In this document: in pieces, positions 13,606 through 23,247 of the stretch
Layout of the letters: each line of letters opens with the position of its first letter
Numbering within the stretch: position 1 is the stretch's first letter
Origin: CAJPNN01 sp041844735
GTDB lineage: Bacteria; Bacillota; Clostridia; Peptostreptococcales; Anaerovoracaceae
DNA length: 26,509 nucleotides
Assembly (NCBI GenBank): GCA_041844735.1
Contig: JBGZBP010000012.1
Location: 1 to 26,509 of the forward strand
Direction of reading: 5' to 3'
The notes under the pieces: generated by a model
What the model was told of the DNA's origin: nothing
Databases searched by the model: none
What the model saw: the letters and a program-made list of their open reading frames with translations, nothing else
Made by a program: the position numbers and the translations under genes

Positions 13606-15213
13606 ATGAGCAAAAAAACCTTTATTAAAGGTGCGGCGATACTTGGGATTGCAGGATTAATAACACAGATATTGGGGGCATTTTTCAGGATACCTTTAGG
13701 AAATATTATAGGCGATGAGGGTATGGGGTATTATCAGACGGTTTACCCTATATATATTTTCCTTCTGGTATTTTCAACAAATGGAGCTCCCGCAGCAATT
13801 TCCAAAATGACATCGGAAAAAATAGTTCAGGGGGATCATAAGGGAGCAAGAAGAATATTCAAACTTTCTTTTGTAGTGATGTTTATATTGGGAATGGCGG
13901 CATTTTTAATATTCACATTGGGTGCTAAGCCGATAGTTTATTATTTGAGCGGGCAGTATGGTGCATACTATGCCATGTTGGCAATAGCACCGGCATTGAT
14001 ATTGGTACCGCTAATGTCGGTATTCAGAGGATATTTTCAAGGGATGCAGGATATGGCTCCGACAGCTGTTTCTCAGCTTACAGAGCAAACCATAAGGGTT
14101 GCACTCGGGTTAACGTTGGCATTTTTATTTTTACCGAAAGGTATTCCGGTATCGGCAGCAGGGGCAACGCTCGGAACGAGTATAGGACCCGTAGCAGGGT
14201 TGTTAATAATTACGGTTCTGTACATCAGAAAGAAAAATGATTTGATTAAATTGGAAAAAAATCAGGAGAGATTTCCGAAAGAACCGGCACGAAAAATATT
14301 TAAAACATTGGTATGGATAGCTGTGCCTATTACCATAGGTGTATCCATTCTTCCTATTATGAATATTGTGGATGTTTCGATTGTAATGACAAGAATGACC
14401 GATTCCGGGGTATCGGTTGAAAATGCAAATGCGCTTTACGGTCAGTTGACAGGACTGGCGGGGCCTATCATCAATATTCCGATGGCATTGGGATTGAGCA
14501 TTGCATTATCGATGGTACCGGCTATAGCGTCGGCTCATGCGGTAAATGATAATGAATTTTTACAGGACAATGTCAGGCTGGGACTAAGGACGGCAATGAT
14601 TGTCGGAGTGCCTTGTTCTTTAGGATTGATGTCGATTTCACGTCCGGTTATGTTACTTTTATATCCGCTTCAGAAGGAAAGTGCTTTAAATGCTGCTCCT
14701 TGTCTTTTTATTTTATCGATAGGAATAATATTTTTATCAGTAGCACAGGCAATGGCAGGAGTTCTACAGGGCATAGGAAAGCCGTCAAGAGCAGTGGCAG
14801 CTTTAGCACTTGGAGTGATTGTTAAGGGTGTATTCACATATTTGCTGGTAGGAATTCCGAGTTTGAACATAAAAGGAGCTGCCATAGGAAGCACCCTTGG
14901 ATTTGCGACATGCGGAATAGCTAATTATGTTTTTGTGAAAAAATATACAGGCACAAAGTTCAATATACGTCTTGCAGTGGTAAAACCTCTCATATCGGGA
15001 GCGGTAATGTTTGTTGCAGTATTCATAAGTGAAAGAATACTTGAAAAGTTTGTCGGTGTTTCATTGGCAACGATGATAGCAATATTGATAGGGGTAGCTG
15101 TTTTCGGAATTATGGTAATAAGAACAGGGACCATAGGGATAGATGAAGTGGAAAAATTGCCGAAAGGGCAAAAAATAAAAAAAATGCTTTGCAAATTGAG
15201 GTTGGCGAAATAA
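13606..15213 (+). CDS. SpoVB/MurJ-like flippase of the polysaccharide (MOP) transporter superfamily
   Basis: A 535-aa membrane protein with about 14 hydrophobic helices. It resembles the SpoVB/YtgP branch of the MVF/MOP superfamily, proteins that move lipid-linked cell-wall precursors across the membrane. Family features include the N-terminal KGAAILGIAGLITQILGAFFRIPLGNIIG, then GYYQTVYPIY, the loop FRGYFQGMQDMAPTAVSQ, and a central charged loop of about 25 residues (RKKNDLIKLEKNQERF). SpoVB acts in spore cortex synthesis and YtgP/MurJ in vegetative lipid II transport; the sequence alone does not decide between them. An AGGGGG site precedes the ATG. It shares a transcription unit with the envelope genes murB, rapZ, yvcK and whiA downstream. 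Confidence 0.9.
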   Translation: MSKKTFIKGAAILGIAGLITQILGAFFRIPLGNIIGDEGMGYYQTVYPIYIFLLVFSTNGAPAAISKMTSEKIVQGDHKGARRIFKLSFVVMFILGMAAFLIFTLGAKPIVYYLSGQYGAYYAMLAIAPALILVPLMSVFRGYFQGMQDMAPTAVSQLTEQTIRVALGLTLAFLFLPKGIPVSAAGATLGTSIGPVAGLLIITVLYIRKKNDLIKLEKNQERFPKEPARKIFKTLVWIAVPITIGVSILPIMNIVDVSIVMTRMTDSGVSVENANALYGQLTGLAGPIINIPMALGLSIALSMVPAIASAHAVNDNEFLQDNVRLGLRTAMIVGVPCSLGLMSISRPVMLLLYPLQKESALNAAPCLFILSIGIIFLSVAQAMAGVLQGIGKPSRAVAALALGVIVKGVFTYLLVGIPSLNIKGAAIGSTLGFATCGIANYVFVKKYTGTKFNIRLAVVKPLISGAVMFVAVFISERILEKFVGVSLATMIAILIGVAVFGIMVIRTGTIGIDEVEKLPKGQKIKKMLCKLRLAK

Positions 15214-15258
15214 TAAAATAAAAATGCTTTCGACATACCCAAAAGGAGAAAAGTTTGT

Positions 15259-18200
15259 ATGAGATGGACCGATGAACAAAATGCGGCAATAACATCAGCC
15301 GGTAGCAATGTCCTGGTTTCGGCAGGTGCAGGAGCCGGAAAGACTGCCGTTTTAGTCGAGAGAATAAAGCAGCAGATTATAAAACAGAGAGTTCCTGTAA
15401 ATGAACTTTTGATTGTCACATTTACGAATGCTGCTGCTATGGAGATGAAAGAAAAAATCAGAAAAGCAATTTTTGATGAGTTATCATCGGGAAATATAAC
15501 TAAAGAAGATGACAGGATTTTTTTGACGGATCAAATTAAAAATTTTTCTGTTGCGAGCATATCAACTTTTCACAGCTTTGCATTAAGTGTTATAAGAAAA
15601 TACTATTATGTATGCGGTATTTCTCCAAATTTTAAAGTGGCAGAGCAGGAAAGCACGGAACTTTTAAAAGAGGAGGCTCTTGAAAACTTATTTCAGAAGG
15701 AATTTGAATGTAAGAATGAAGATTTTTACAGATTTAATTATAAGTTCAGCGGCGTCAAAAATAATTTGGGGGCAGCTTCTCTTATAAAAGATACATACGA
15801 GTTCATAAGAAGTTTACCTTATCCTGATGAGTGGCTGAATGATAAAAGTAATGTAGGCAGCATGCAATATGTTGCAGATATGATATATACAGTTATATAT
15901 AGAAAATTGAAAGTTGCCGAGTACTACATATCAAGAAGTTTGGAATTAATAGATGATAGTATAACGCCCGGAACTTTTTCAAACTATGCGGCACTTAAAG
16001 AGGATTTGATTAATAGTATCGGTCTGCTTGAAAAAAATCTGCTAAAAAAGGGCAGAGAGGGATATGAAGCGTTCGGAAATTCACTTAAGTCACTTTCATT
16101 TTCATATTTGAACAAAAGGAACGAAAGTAAACTGCTTGAGGGAGTGAAAGAAGATTTAAAAGATAATATTGACGAGGCTAAGAAACAGGTAAAATATCTT
16201 ATAGATACCTATTTTAAATTTTCGTATGATGAGTATGAGGATAGTATTGAAACAATAAAAGAGGATACGAAAACATTAGTAAGACTTGTAGGCGAGTTTG
16301 AAAACGAATTCAGCAGGTTAAAAAGAGAGGCATCAATAATAGACTTTGCAGACATAGAACATTTTGCACTGACAATACTGGCGGATGAGGATATAGCGGA
16401 TGAGTACAGAAAACAGTTCAGATACATTTATATTGATGAATATCAAGACAGTAACCTTGTGCAGGAAGAAATAATAAGCAGAATAAAGAGGCATGACAAC
16501 TTGTTTATGGTAGGTGATGTTAAGCAGAGCATATACAAGTTCAGATTGGCTGAACCGGAGATATTCATAGATAAAAGTAACAGGTATAAAAATACTGAAG
16601 AATCCGGAGTATTAATTAATTTAAGAACAAATTTCAGGAGCAAGCAATGCATATTGGAGTCCGTAAATTACATGTTCAGTAAGATAATGAATTCTCCACA
16701 AAGCGGAATGTCATACGGACAGGAAGAAACTTTGGTTGTAGGGCAAGATGCGGACAGCAGATATAATTTTCCGGTGGAACTCATAAATGTGGATTTGAGT
16801 GATGAGGAAGATGCAGATGAAGAAATTAAAGGCATGAAGGTGGTTCAAGCAGAGGCATTAGCCACAGCAAATGTCATAAAAGAAAACATAGGCAAGGAAT
16901 TTTTTGATAGTAAAGAATCAAAAGTACGCACACTTGAAGCAAGAGATATCGTTATTTTACTTCGGGCTGTGACAGGGAAGGCACAATATTATCAGGAAGC
17001 ATTACAATCTGTCGGAATATCTGCATTTGTGGATGAAAGTGAGGGATATTTCAATTCAGTCGAGATACAGGTTTTTGTCAACCTTCTTAAAATTATAGAC
17101 AACAGAGATTTGGACATCCCGCTCGTAAGTGTGTTGAAATCACCAATTTTTAATTTTACATTGGAAGAGTTGGCGTCCATAAGGATACACATGAAAACAT
17201 CAAGCTACTTTGATGCAATGTATGATTATTGGGAAAACGGGGATAATGAAACTATAAAATCAAAAATAGATAATGTATTAAAAAGCCTGGAAAAATGGAA
17301 GCAGGATGCGATGTTCATGTCTATGGAAAATTTAATATGGAAATTATATGATGAAACAGGTTATTATAATTATGTATCATCATTGCCGTTTGGAGAAAGA
17401 AGAAAGAAAAATATGGATATGCTGCTCCTGAAAGCGGCAAAATTTCAGGAAGTGGCAATATCAGGTATATATGGATTTTTAACATATGTAGACATGTTAT
17501 CAAAGAAAAGAATAAACGTTCCGCAAGCTACGGCTATTAAAGAGAGTGAAAATGTTGTAAGAATAATGACGATACATAAGAGTAAGGGCTTGGAGTTTCC
17601 AATGGTAGTGGTTTCCGGTACCGGCAGTAAACTGGGAGGAGGAAACTCCTCGTCGCTTTGCAAGTTTCATAATGAGCTGGGACTGGCATTAAAGCCTCGG
17701 GACAGCGTGAGCAAAGAAATGGCTGATAACCTTATGTACAGAGTTATTGAGAATAGGAATCATCATGAATCCATTGCAGAAGAGCAGAGGATACTTTATG
17801 TTGCTTTAACAAGACCTAAAGACAAACTTTTTATAATAGGAGCGAGCAAAAAAAAATCGAGAGAGTTTGCAGCAACCGAGGATTTTTTAGTGGAGATGGA
17901 GTCGGGAAATACTTATCTTTCATGGCTTTTGCCGTTAATGAAAAGGAATCCTTATGGAAAAGTGACGCATATTTCATCAGCAGAGTTAATCAAGCCTGAG
18001 AATAATGATGAAAAAGAATCTTTGATGCCTGTGAGAAAAAAAATAGAAATTTTAGAGGAAAGGGCTGCCTCTCATAGCACAGATACGGAAGATTACCGTA
18101 ACATAGCATCAAAGCTTTCATATGCATATAAAAGTCGAGAACAGGATATTAAGAGTAGGTATTCAGCGACGGAGATTGCCAAACACGGAGCAAAAATAAA

Positions 18201-18807
18201 AAAAGAAAAGGTGCCTATTGATGAAGAGAGTTTCAAGCAGATATCTTTGTATAAAAATAAAAAGACGGCAGCAGAAAAAGGTGTAATCATCCACACCATA
18301 TTGGAACTTATAAACTTTAAAGAAGTATGCAAGGACTTGAAATTAGGAAAAAATGAGGATGCGGTTATAAAAGAGCATATTGATTTTTTGATAAAAAATG
18401 GACGTATAACTCATGAAGATTTAGAGGGAATACCAATTAAAAAGGTAGTAAATTTTTTCAAGACCGATGCGGGAAAAATTATAATGTCCGGATATGAAGA
18501 TGACGGCAATATGATTTTATATAAGGAAAGAAGTTTTGTATATAAAGATATAATTGAAGGACAGGAATTGACAATAATAGGTAAGATAGATTGTTTGTTC
18601 AACATAAACGGCAATTGGCACATAGTTGACTATAAAACAGATACTGTAAACCCATTACAACCGGAAGAAGAAAAAAGCAGGCTGTTATTAGAATATACGA
18701 AGCAAATGGAAATATATAAGAGAGCGGTAGAAGACTGTTTCGGTGAACCGGTGGCAGGAGTTCATCTGGTGAGTTTATCACTGGGAGAGTCGATTAAAGT
18801 ATTTTGA
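15259..18807 (+). CDS. addA: ATP-dependent helicase/nuclease subunit A (AddA)
   Basis: The helicase-nuclease subunit of AddAB, which processes double-strand DNA ends to start RecA-dependent recombination. At 1182 aa it has the normal length. It starts MRWTDEQNAAI (Q motif), with Walker A SAGAGAGKT (21-29), motif Ia VTFTNAAAMEMKEK, motif II YIDEYQDSN (about 391-399), the late UvrD motifs TIHKSKGLEFPMV (about 771) and ILYVALTRPKDKL (about 843). The C-terminal RecB-type nuclease has IHTILEL near 1007 and IIGKIDCLF and HIVDYKTD near 1108-1125, with the catalytic Asp and Lys intact. The partner addB, usually immediately upstream in Bacillota, is absent here; the upstream neighbour is the flippase gene, 45 nt away. 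SD AAAGGAG precedes the ATG. Confidence 0.97.
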   Translation: MRWTDEQNAAITSAGSNVLVSAGAGAGKTAVLVERIKQQIIKQRVPVNELLIVTFTNAAAMEMKEKIRKAIFDELSSGNITKEDDRIFLTDQIKNFSVASISTFHSFALSVIRKYYYVCGISPNFKVAEQESTELLKEEALENLFQKEFECKNEDFYRFNYKFSGVKNNLGAASLIKDTYEFIRSLPYPDEWLNDKSNVGSMQYVADMIYTVIYRKLKVAEYYISRSLELIDDSITPGTFSNYAALKEDLINSIGLLEKNLLKKGREGYEAFGNSLKSLSFSYLNKRNESKLLEGVKEDLKDNIDEAKKQVKYLIDTYFKFSYDEYEDSIETIKEDTKTLVRLVGEFENEFSRLKREASIIDFADIEHFALTILADEDIADEYRKQFRYIYIDEYQDSNLVQEEIISRIKRHDNLFMVGDVKQSIYKFRLAEPEIFIDKSNRYKNTEESGVLINLRTNFRSKQCILESVNYMFSKIMNSPQSGMSYGQEETLVVGQDADSRYNFPVELINVDLSDEEDADEEIKGMKVVQAEALATANVIKENIGKEFFDSKESKVRTLEARDIVILLRAVTGKAQYYQEALQSVGISAFVDESEGYFNSVEIQVFVNLLKIIDNRDLDIPLVSVLKSPIFNFTLEELASIRIHMKTSSYFDAMYDYWENGDNETIKSKIDNVLKSLEKWKQDAMFMSMENLIWKLYDETGYYNYVSSLPFGERRKKNMDMLLLKAAKFQEVAISGIYGFLTYVDMLSKKRINVPQATAIKESENVVRIMTIHKSKGLEFPMVVVSGTGSKLGGGNSSSLCKFHNELGLALKPRDSVSKEMADNLMYRVIENRNHHESIAEEQRILYVALTRPKDKLFIIGASKKKSREFAATEDFLVEMESGNTYLSWLLPLMKRNPYGKVTHISSAELIKPENNDEKESLMPVRKKIEILEERAASHSTDTEDYRNIASKLSYAYKSREQDIKSRYSATEIAKHGAKIKKEKVPIDEESFKQISLYKNKKTAAEKGVIIHTILELINFKEVCKDLKLGKNEDAVIKEHIDFLIKNGRITHEDLEGIPIKKVVNFFKTDAGKIIMSGYEDDGNMILYKERSFVYKDIIEGQELTIIGKIDCLFNINGNWHIVDYKTDTVNPLQPEEEKSRLLLEYTKQMEIYKRAVEDCFGEPVAGVHLVSLSLGESIKVF

Positions 18808-18844
18808 TTTTTAAGTGCTGTCAAATTTTATGAAAGGTGCATGT

Positions 18845-19543
18845 ATGAATATTTTTGAAAAAAGTAATCTTGTAATGAATAACAGAGATTCTGAAATCCT
18901 CGAATATGTGGACGAGTATATGAAAATGAATTTCATATATGAGTCTTTTCATGCGACCGGGAGTACAATAAAAAAATCGGATATATTGAATATAATGCGA
19001 GGCAGCATTGTCGAGTCTGCCACTTTAAATGAGCATATTAAAATTAAAAATTTCCTTGAGGTATTTAAATATATGGACTCGCTGCTGGAGATGGATATGG
19101 AATTGACCTCAAGATATTTGATGGAGTTTATAACAAAATTAAAGGGCACTGATAGAATTTGTTACAGAAAGAGCAACCCGACTCTCAGGGAGTATGTTTA
19201 TACGCCGCCGCATTTTTTGGAAATTGATAACAAGATTTCAGAGTTTGACAGATGGATTGTTTCAGACAAAGCAAATGCTGATTTTTTTGACAGATTGTCA
19301 GAAATATATTTCAGGATTTTTGAGATATATCCATTGGAAGAAGATAACGTAGAAATGGCAAATTTGGCATTATGTTATGAGTTTAAGAGAAAAAAGATTA
19401 TGATTTCTTCATTGATGCTCAGCGACAGCGAACATTCAGAGATGATGAGGCATGCTATTAAGTATAATACAACGAAAACAATAAAAGAAAATATAATGAA
19501 TACCCTTGAAGGAAAGTTGGATCATATATTGGAGAAGTTTTAA
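18845..19543 (+). CDS. Degenerate Fic-fold protein, predicted catalytically inactive
   Basis: Fic enzymes transfer AMP or other groups to protein side chains. The 232-aa product follows the Fic layout but lacks the chemistry. Residues 31-72 resemble the inhibitory helix region and following segment of Fic proteins (IYESFHATGSTIKKSDI, then LNEHIKIKN, like the common LxEHxEIxN). Residues 107-122 match the substrate flap (YRKSNPTLREYVYTPP). At 162-170, where HPFxxGNGR should be, it reads YPLEEDNVE: His, both Gly and Arg are gone. The inhibitory (S/T)xxxE(G/N) site reads SFHATG (34-39), Thr replacing Glu. No frameshift or stop interrupts it, and it has a fair SD (GAAAGGTG), so it is probably an expressed pseudo-enzyme, not a pseudogene. 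It lies 37 nt after addA and 39 nt before murB. The Fic assignment is my motif-level reading, moderately sure. Confidence 0.7.
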   Translation: MNIFEKSNLVMNNRDSEILEYVDEYMKMNFIYESFHATGSTIKKSDILNIMRGSIVESATLNEHIKIKNFLEVFKYMDSLLEMDMELTSRYLMEFITKLKGTDRICYRKSNPTLREYVYTPPHFLEIDNKISEFDRWIVSDKANADFFDRLSEIYFRIFEIYPLEEDNVEMANLALCYEFKRKKIMISSLMLSDSEHSEMMRHAIKYNTTKTIKENIMNTLEGKLDHILEKF

Positions 19544-19582
19544 TAAAAAGGGTTATTTTATCAGGCATGAAGGTGGATAAAT

Positions 19583-20506
19583 ATGATTAATGAGATTGAA
19601 AAAAATAAAAAAGAATATAATACCATACAAATGATTGAGAATGCTGACATGTCACAGTTTACTACTTTCAAGTCAGGCGGAAAAGCAGAGCTTTTAGTTG
19701 TTGTGAAAAATGAAGATGATTTGATAGATATGATAAAAACGGCAAGAGAAAAGAAGCTGAAATTCTGCATTCTGGGAAACGGATCCAATGTTTTGGTGCA
19801 GGATGGAGGATATGACGGACTTATAATTAAAATAGACGGTGATGAACAAAGACCGGAGATAGATGGAGTTGAGATAAAAGCTTTTGCCGGTATTATGTTA
19901 TCTCAGCTGGCGAGGGAAGCTATGGAAAATTCATTGTCGGGACTGGAATTTGCAGCAGGCATACCGGGGACGGTAGGCGGAGCTGTTTTCATGAATGCAG
20001 GAGCGTATGACGGGGAGATTTCATTTGTTTTTAAAGAGTGTAAAGTACTTGATTTGAGAGATTTATCCGTAAAGGTAATAACCAAATCGGAGATGGACTT
20101 TTCGTACAGGCACACTGCATTGGAAAATGAAGCAGGACAGCCGGAAATGATTGTTCTCTCGGCAACGTTTGTCCTTAAGAGAGGCTGCAAGGATGATATT
20201 CAGAAGAAAATGAAGGATTTTAACAATAGGAGACTTGAGAAGCAACCCTTGAACTATCCGAGCGGAGGGAGTTTTTTTAAGAGACCGGAGGGATATTTTG
20301 CAGGAAAGCTTATAGAAGATTCGGGATTAAAAGGATTAACATTCGGGGGTGCTGCGATTTCCGAAAAACACTCAGGGTTTATTATTAATAAATCGGGAGC
20401 TACAGCAGGGGATATTATAACCCTGATGGAAGTTGCAAGGGCTGTTATTTATGGTAAATTCGGTGTTGTGATGGAACCGGAAGTGAGAATCATAGGGAAC
20501 AAATAG
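19583..20506 (+). CDS. murB: UDP-N-acetylenolpyruvoylglucosamine reductase
   Basis: A cytoplasmic flavoenzyme that reduces UDP-GlcNAc-enolpyruvate to UDP-MurNAc, the second committed step of peptidoglycan precursor synthesis. The 307 aa show the FAD-binding TTFKSGGKAELLVV, LGNGSNVLVQDGGYDG, and GIPGTVGGAVFMNAGAYDGEI motifs, then FSYRHTAL, and the active-site Ser in GGSFFKRPEGYFAGKLIE, ending in EPEVRIIG. The length and lack of the Tyr loop fit type II MurB of Gram-positives. AAGGTGGA lies just upstream of the ATG. It leads the murB-PHP-rapZ-yvcK-whiA block often seen in Clostridia. Confidence 0.97.
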   Translation: MINEIEKNKKEYNTIQMIENADMSQFTTFKSGGKAELLVVVKNEDDLIDMIKTAREKKLKFCILGNGSNVLVQDGGYDGLIIKIDGDEQRPEIDGVEIKAFAGIMLSQLAREAMENSLSGLEFAAGIPGTVGGAVFMNAGAYDGEISFVFKECKVLDLRDLSVKVITKSEMDFSYRHTALENEAGQPEMIVLSATFVLKRGCKDDIQKKMKDFNNRRLEKQPLNYPSGGSFFKRPEGYFAGKLIEDSGLKGLTFGGAAISEKHSGFIINKSGATAGDIITLMEVARAVIYGKFGVVMEPEVRIIGNK

Positions 20507-20527
20507 CTTTGCAGTATGAGGTACTAT

Positions 20528-21292
20528 ATGGAAAAATTCATGATGGAAAAATATAAATTAAAGTTTGATATTCATACACATACAGTGTTTTCTCACGGTA
20601 AAGGTACGATAGAAGATAACGTCAAAGTTGCAATAGAAAAGGGATTGGAAAGTATCGGTATCTCGGATCACGGACCGGGGCATATTTCATATGGAATAAA
20701 GAGAAAAGATTTGCCGGAGATGAGAAGACAGATTGATGATTTAAATGATAAGTACAGAGATAAAATTAAAATATATTTAGGTGTTGAGGCAAATATTATA
20801 AATCCGTCGGGGAATCTCGATGTTAAGAAAGAGGAATTTGAATTATTTGATTATGTAATAGCCGGGTACCACTTCGGTATATTTGGGGAATGTCCTTTTC
20901 AGGCAGGCATTTTGCATGCGGCTAATTATCTGTGGACATGCAAACTCGGTAATGAGTCTAAATGGCAAAAAAATAAAAATACGGAGTTGGTAATAAAGAG
21001 TCTTTTTGAAAACAATTATTATCTTTTAACGCATCCGGGCGATAAGGGGAGTTTTGATATCGATGCTATAGCAAAGGCTTGTGAGGAGACAAATACTTTA
21101 ATGGAAATCAGCACATGGCATCCGGATCTCACAGTGGATGCGATTAAAACAGCAATGAAATATGATGTAGGATTTATAATAAGCAGTGATGCTCATCATC
21201 CCTCAAGAGTCGGAGATTTTGAGGGAGGACTTAAGAGAGCCTTTGAGGCAGGCTTGGATACAGATAGAATTATTAACTTGGAGCGGATATAA
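20528..21292 (+). CDS. PHP-domain metal-dependent hydrolase
   Basis: A 254-aa protein made up of a PHP domain, the fold of histidinol phosphatase and the polymerase-III exonuclease. Metal-binding residues appear in the usual order: DIHTHT (14-19), a His in FSHGKG, SDHG near residue 47, a Glu in GVEANI, His in AGYHFG and LTHPGD, and the final SSDAHHPS. The full set implies an active phosphoesterase; the substrate is unknown. I start at the ATG at 20528, which has GAGGT 5 nt upstream; an in-frame ATG at 20516 has no SD. It sits between murB and rapZ, a common clostridial arrangement. Confidence 0.9.
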   Translation: MEKFMMEKYKLKFDIHTHTVFSHGKGTIEDNVKVAIEKGLESIGISDHGPGHISYGIKRKDLPEMRRQIDDLNDKYRDKIKIYLGVEANIINPSGNLDVKKEEFELFDYVIAGYHFGIFGECPFQAGILHAANYLWTCKLGNESKWQKNKNTELVIKSLFENNYYLLTHPGDKGSFDIDAIAKACEETNTLMEISTWHPDLTVDAIKTAMKYDVGFIISSDAHHPSRVGDFEGGLKRAFEAGLDTDRIINLERI

Positions 21293-21355
21293 TGCTGCCT
21301 TAGGGTTTTGTATTATTAGGCGGTATTTTGTCCAAGTATCGGTAGGAGAATGATT

Positions 21356-22201
21356 ATGGAATTTATTATTATTACAGGCATGAGCGGGGCAGGGAAAACA
21401 CAGGCTGTAAAATGTCTCGAAGATATTGGATATTATTGTATTGACAATATGCCGCCGGTGCTTATTAAAAACTTTGTGGACTTAAATATCAATAGGGATA
21501 TAAGTAAGGTAGCTATAGTTATGGATATAAGAGGGGGAGAGTTTTTTGATGATCTCATAGGAGCATTGGGAGAACTTAATACCCGTGACATAAAATATAA
21601 GATTCTTTTCCTTGATGCAGGTGATGATACGATTATTAAGAGATTTAAGGAAACCAGACGTACACATCCTTTGGCTAATGCAGGAAATATAAGGCAGGGA
21701 ATAGCAAGAGAGAGAAAGAGGCTTTCAAATATAAAGAAAAAAGCGGACTATATTATAAACACGACCAATATGAAAACAGCAGAGTTCAATCAGGAACTGA
21801 GAAGATTAATTCTTGATGGTGCGGATGAGTCCGTATATTTTAATCTGACATTCAAGTCTTTCGGGTATAAGCAAGGAGTGCCGATGGATACTGATTTGGT
21901 ATTTGATGTAAGATTTTTGCCTAATCCGTTTTATTTATCAAGTATGAAAAAACTGACAGGAAACAACAAAAAAGTTCAAAGTTATGTGTTGCGAGGCGAT
22001 GAGAGTAAGGAATTTGTAAGCAGAGTTCGTGAACTGATTGAGTACCTGATCCCGTTTTACATAAGAGAGGGCAAAACCAGCCTGGTGGTCTCATTCGGGT
22101 GTACAGGAGGTCAGCATAGATCCGTAACGATGGCAAATGTTTTTTCAAAAATATTTTCAGATGAGGGAAGACGAGTAGTTACTATACATAGAGACTTGTA
22201 G
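21356..22201 (+). CDS. rapZ: RNase adapter/nucleotide-binding protein RapZ (YvcJ)
   Basis: A P-loop protein. In E. coli RapZ presents the sRNA GlmZ to RNase E to control glucosamine-6-phosphate synthase; in B. subtilis YvcJ affects competence and binds UDP-GlcNAc-related signals less clearly. The 281 aa have Walker A GMSGAGKT (8-15), the family motif YYCIDNMPP, DxRGG (MDIRGGEF), RRTHPL, and the C-terminal FGCTGGQHRSV (GCTGGQHRSV is diagnostic). AGGAG at 21344-21348 fits the ATG at 21356 and is too close to the in-frame ATG at 21350. It is 13 nt from yvcK. Confidence 0.96.
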   Translation: MEFIIITGMSGAGKTQAVKCLEDIGYYCIDNMPPVLIKNFVDLNINRDISKVAIVMDIRGGEFFDDLIGALGELNTRDIKYKILFLDAGDDTIIKRFKETRRTHPLANAGNIRQGIARERKRLSNIKKKADYIINTTNMKTAEFNQELRRLILDGADESVYFNLTFKSFGYKQGVPMDTDLVFDVRFLPNPFYLSSMKKLTGNNKKVQSYVLRGDESKEFVSRVRELIEYLIPFYIREGKTSLVVSFGCTGGQHRSVTMANVFSKIFSDEGRRVVTIHRDL

Positions 22202-22214
22202 AACAGGAGTAAAA

Positions 22215-23237
22215 ATGGGACCGAGAGTAGTAGTGATAGGAGGAGGTACGGGACTTTCCGTACTGCTTAGAGGATTAAAAAATATTACCGATGAGCTCAC
22301 CGCAGTGGTGGTGATGTCCGACGACGGGGGAGGCAGCGGAATATTAAGAGAAGAAATGGGAATGCTCCCGCCGGGGGATATAAGAAACTGTATAGGAGCA
22401 TTGGCGGATGAAGAGGGACTGATGCAGGATTTATTGAACCATAGATTTAAAGATGGAAATCTTGTAGGACAGTCTTTTGGAAATTTGTTTATAGCGGCAC
22501 TTTATGAAATGTTCGGAAACTTTGAAACTGCGGTCATGGAAGCAGGGAATATACTCAAGATAAAGGGAAAAGTTATTCCTGTTACTACAGAAAATATCAA
22601 TCTGTCTGCAAAGTTAAAGAACGGAGAAATAATAAGAGGAGAATCGCATATAGGAGAGGCGGTGTCAGAAAAAAACACTTCTATAGATGAGATTTTTTTA
22701 TCTCCTGATAAACCGGCAGCTACAAGTGATGCAGTTGCTGCGATTAATGATGCACAGATTATAGTGATAGGTCCGGGAAGTCTATATACCAGTATATTAC
22801 CGAACTTTTTGGTAGATGGGATAGGAGAGGCAGTCTATAATTCGGGAGCACGAGTTATCTATATTTCAAACATAATGACGCAGGCAGGCGAAACTGACGG
22901 TTACAGCGTAATGGATCATGTGATGGAAGTGGAAAAGTACATAAACAAATATGGGAATAGTAGCGGTGAACAAAAAACAAAGCATTTTTCCGGGAAACAA
23001 AGCACGATAGAAGTGGTGATTGCCAACAATAAAATAGTGGATGGTGATACTCTTAAAAAATATGAAGAAGAGGGCTCAAGGCAGATGCTGGTCAGTACAG
23101 ATGAAAAGGATATATTAAAGAAAAAAGGAATAAGAATAATTGCAAACGACTTTTTAGTAGGAGAAGACGGATATATAAGACATGATGCAAATAGAGTAGC
23201 AACAGTGATTCTGAGCCTTGCTATGGCTATGGATTAG
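22215..23237 (+). CDS. yvcK: YvcK/GNGF, CofD-like gluconeogenesis and cell-shape factor
   Basis: YvcK is needed for growth on gluconeogenic carbon and for correct PBP1 placement in B. subtilis, and binds UDP-sugars. The 340 aa begin with a Rossmann-like GGGTGLS (9-15), then SDDGGGSG (35-42) and LPPGDIRNCIGALAD, the family hallmark shared with the CofD phospho-lactate transferase fold. Later GPGSLYTSILPNFLV and YISNIMTQAGETDGYS are equally typical. A variable segment of about 20 residues (NKYGNSSGEQKTKHF) lies near residue 250. AGGAG precedes the ATG. It sits between rapZ and whiA, as in nearly all Bacillota. Confidence 0.96.
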   Translation: MGPRVVVIGGGTGLSVLLRGLKNITDELTAVVVMSDDGGGSGILREEMGMLPPGDIRNCIGALADEEGLMQDLLNHRFKDGNLVGQSFGNLFIAALYEMFGNFETAVMEAGNILKIKGKVIPVTTENINLSAKLKNGEIIRGESHIGEAVSEKNTSIDEIFLSPDKPAATSDAVAAINDAQIIVIGPGSLYTSILPNFLVDGIGEAVYNSGARVIYISNIMTQAGETDGYSVMDHVMEVEKYINKYGNSSGEQKTKHFSGKQSTIEVVIANNKIVDGDTLKKYEEEGSRQMLVSTDEKDILKKKGIRIIANDFLVGEDGYIRHDANRVATVILSLAMAMD

Positions 23238-23247
23238 AGGGAAGCAA

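Noticed and set aside
14925..15419. 164-aa minus-strand reading frame across the flippase-addA junction
   Set aside because: It overlaps two well-supported genes on the other strand and has low-complexity shadow-type composition.
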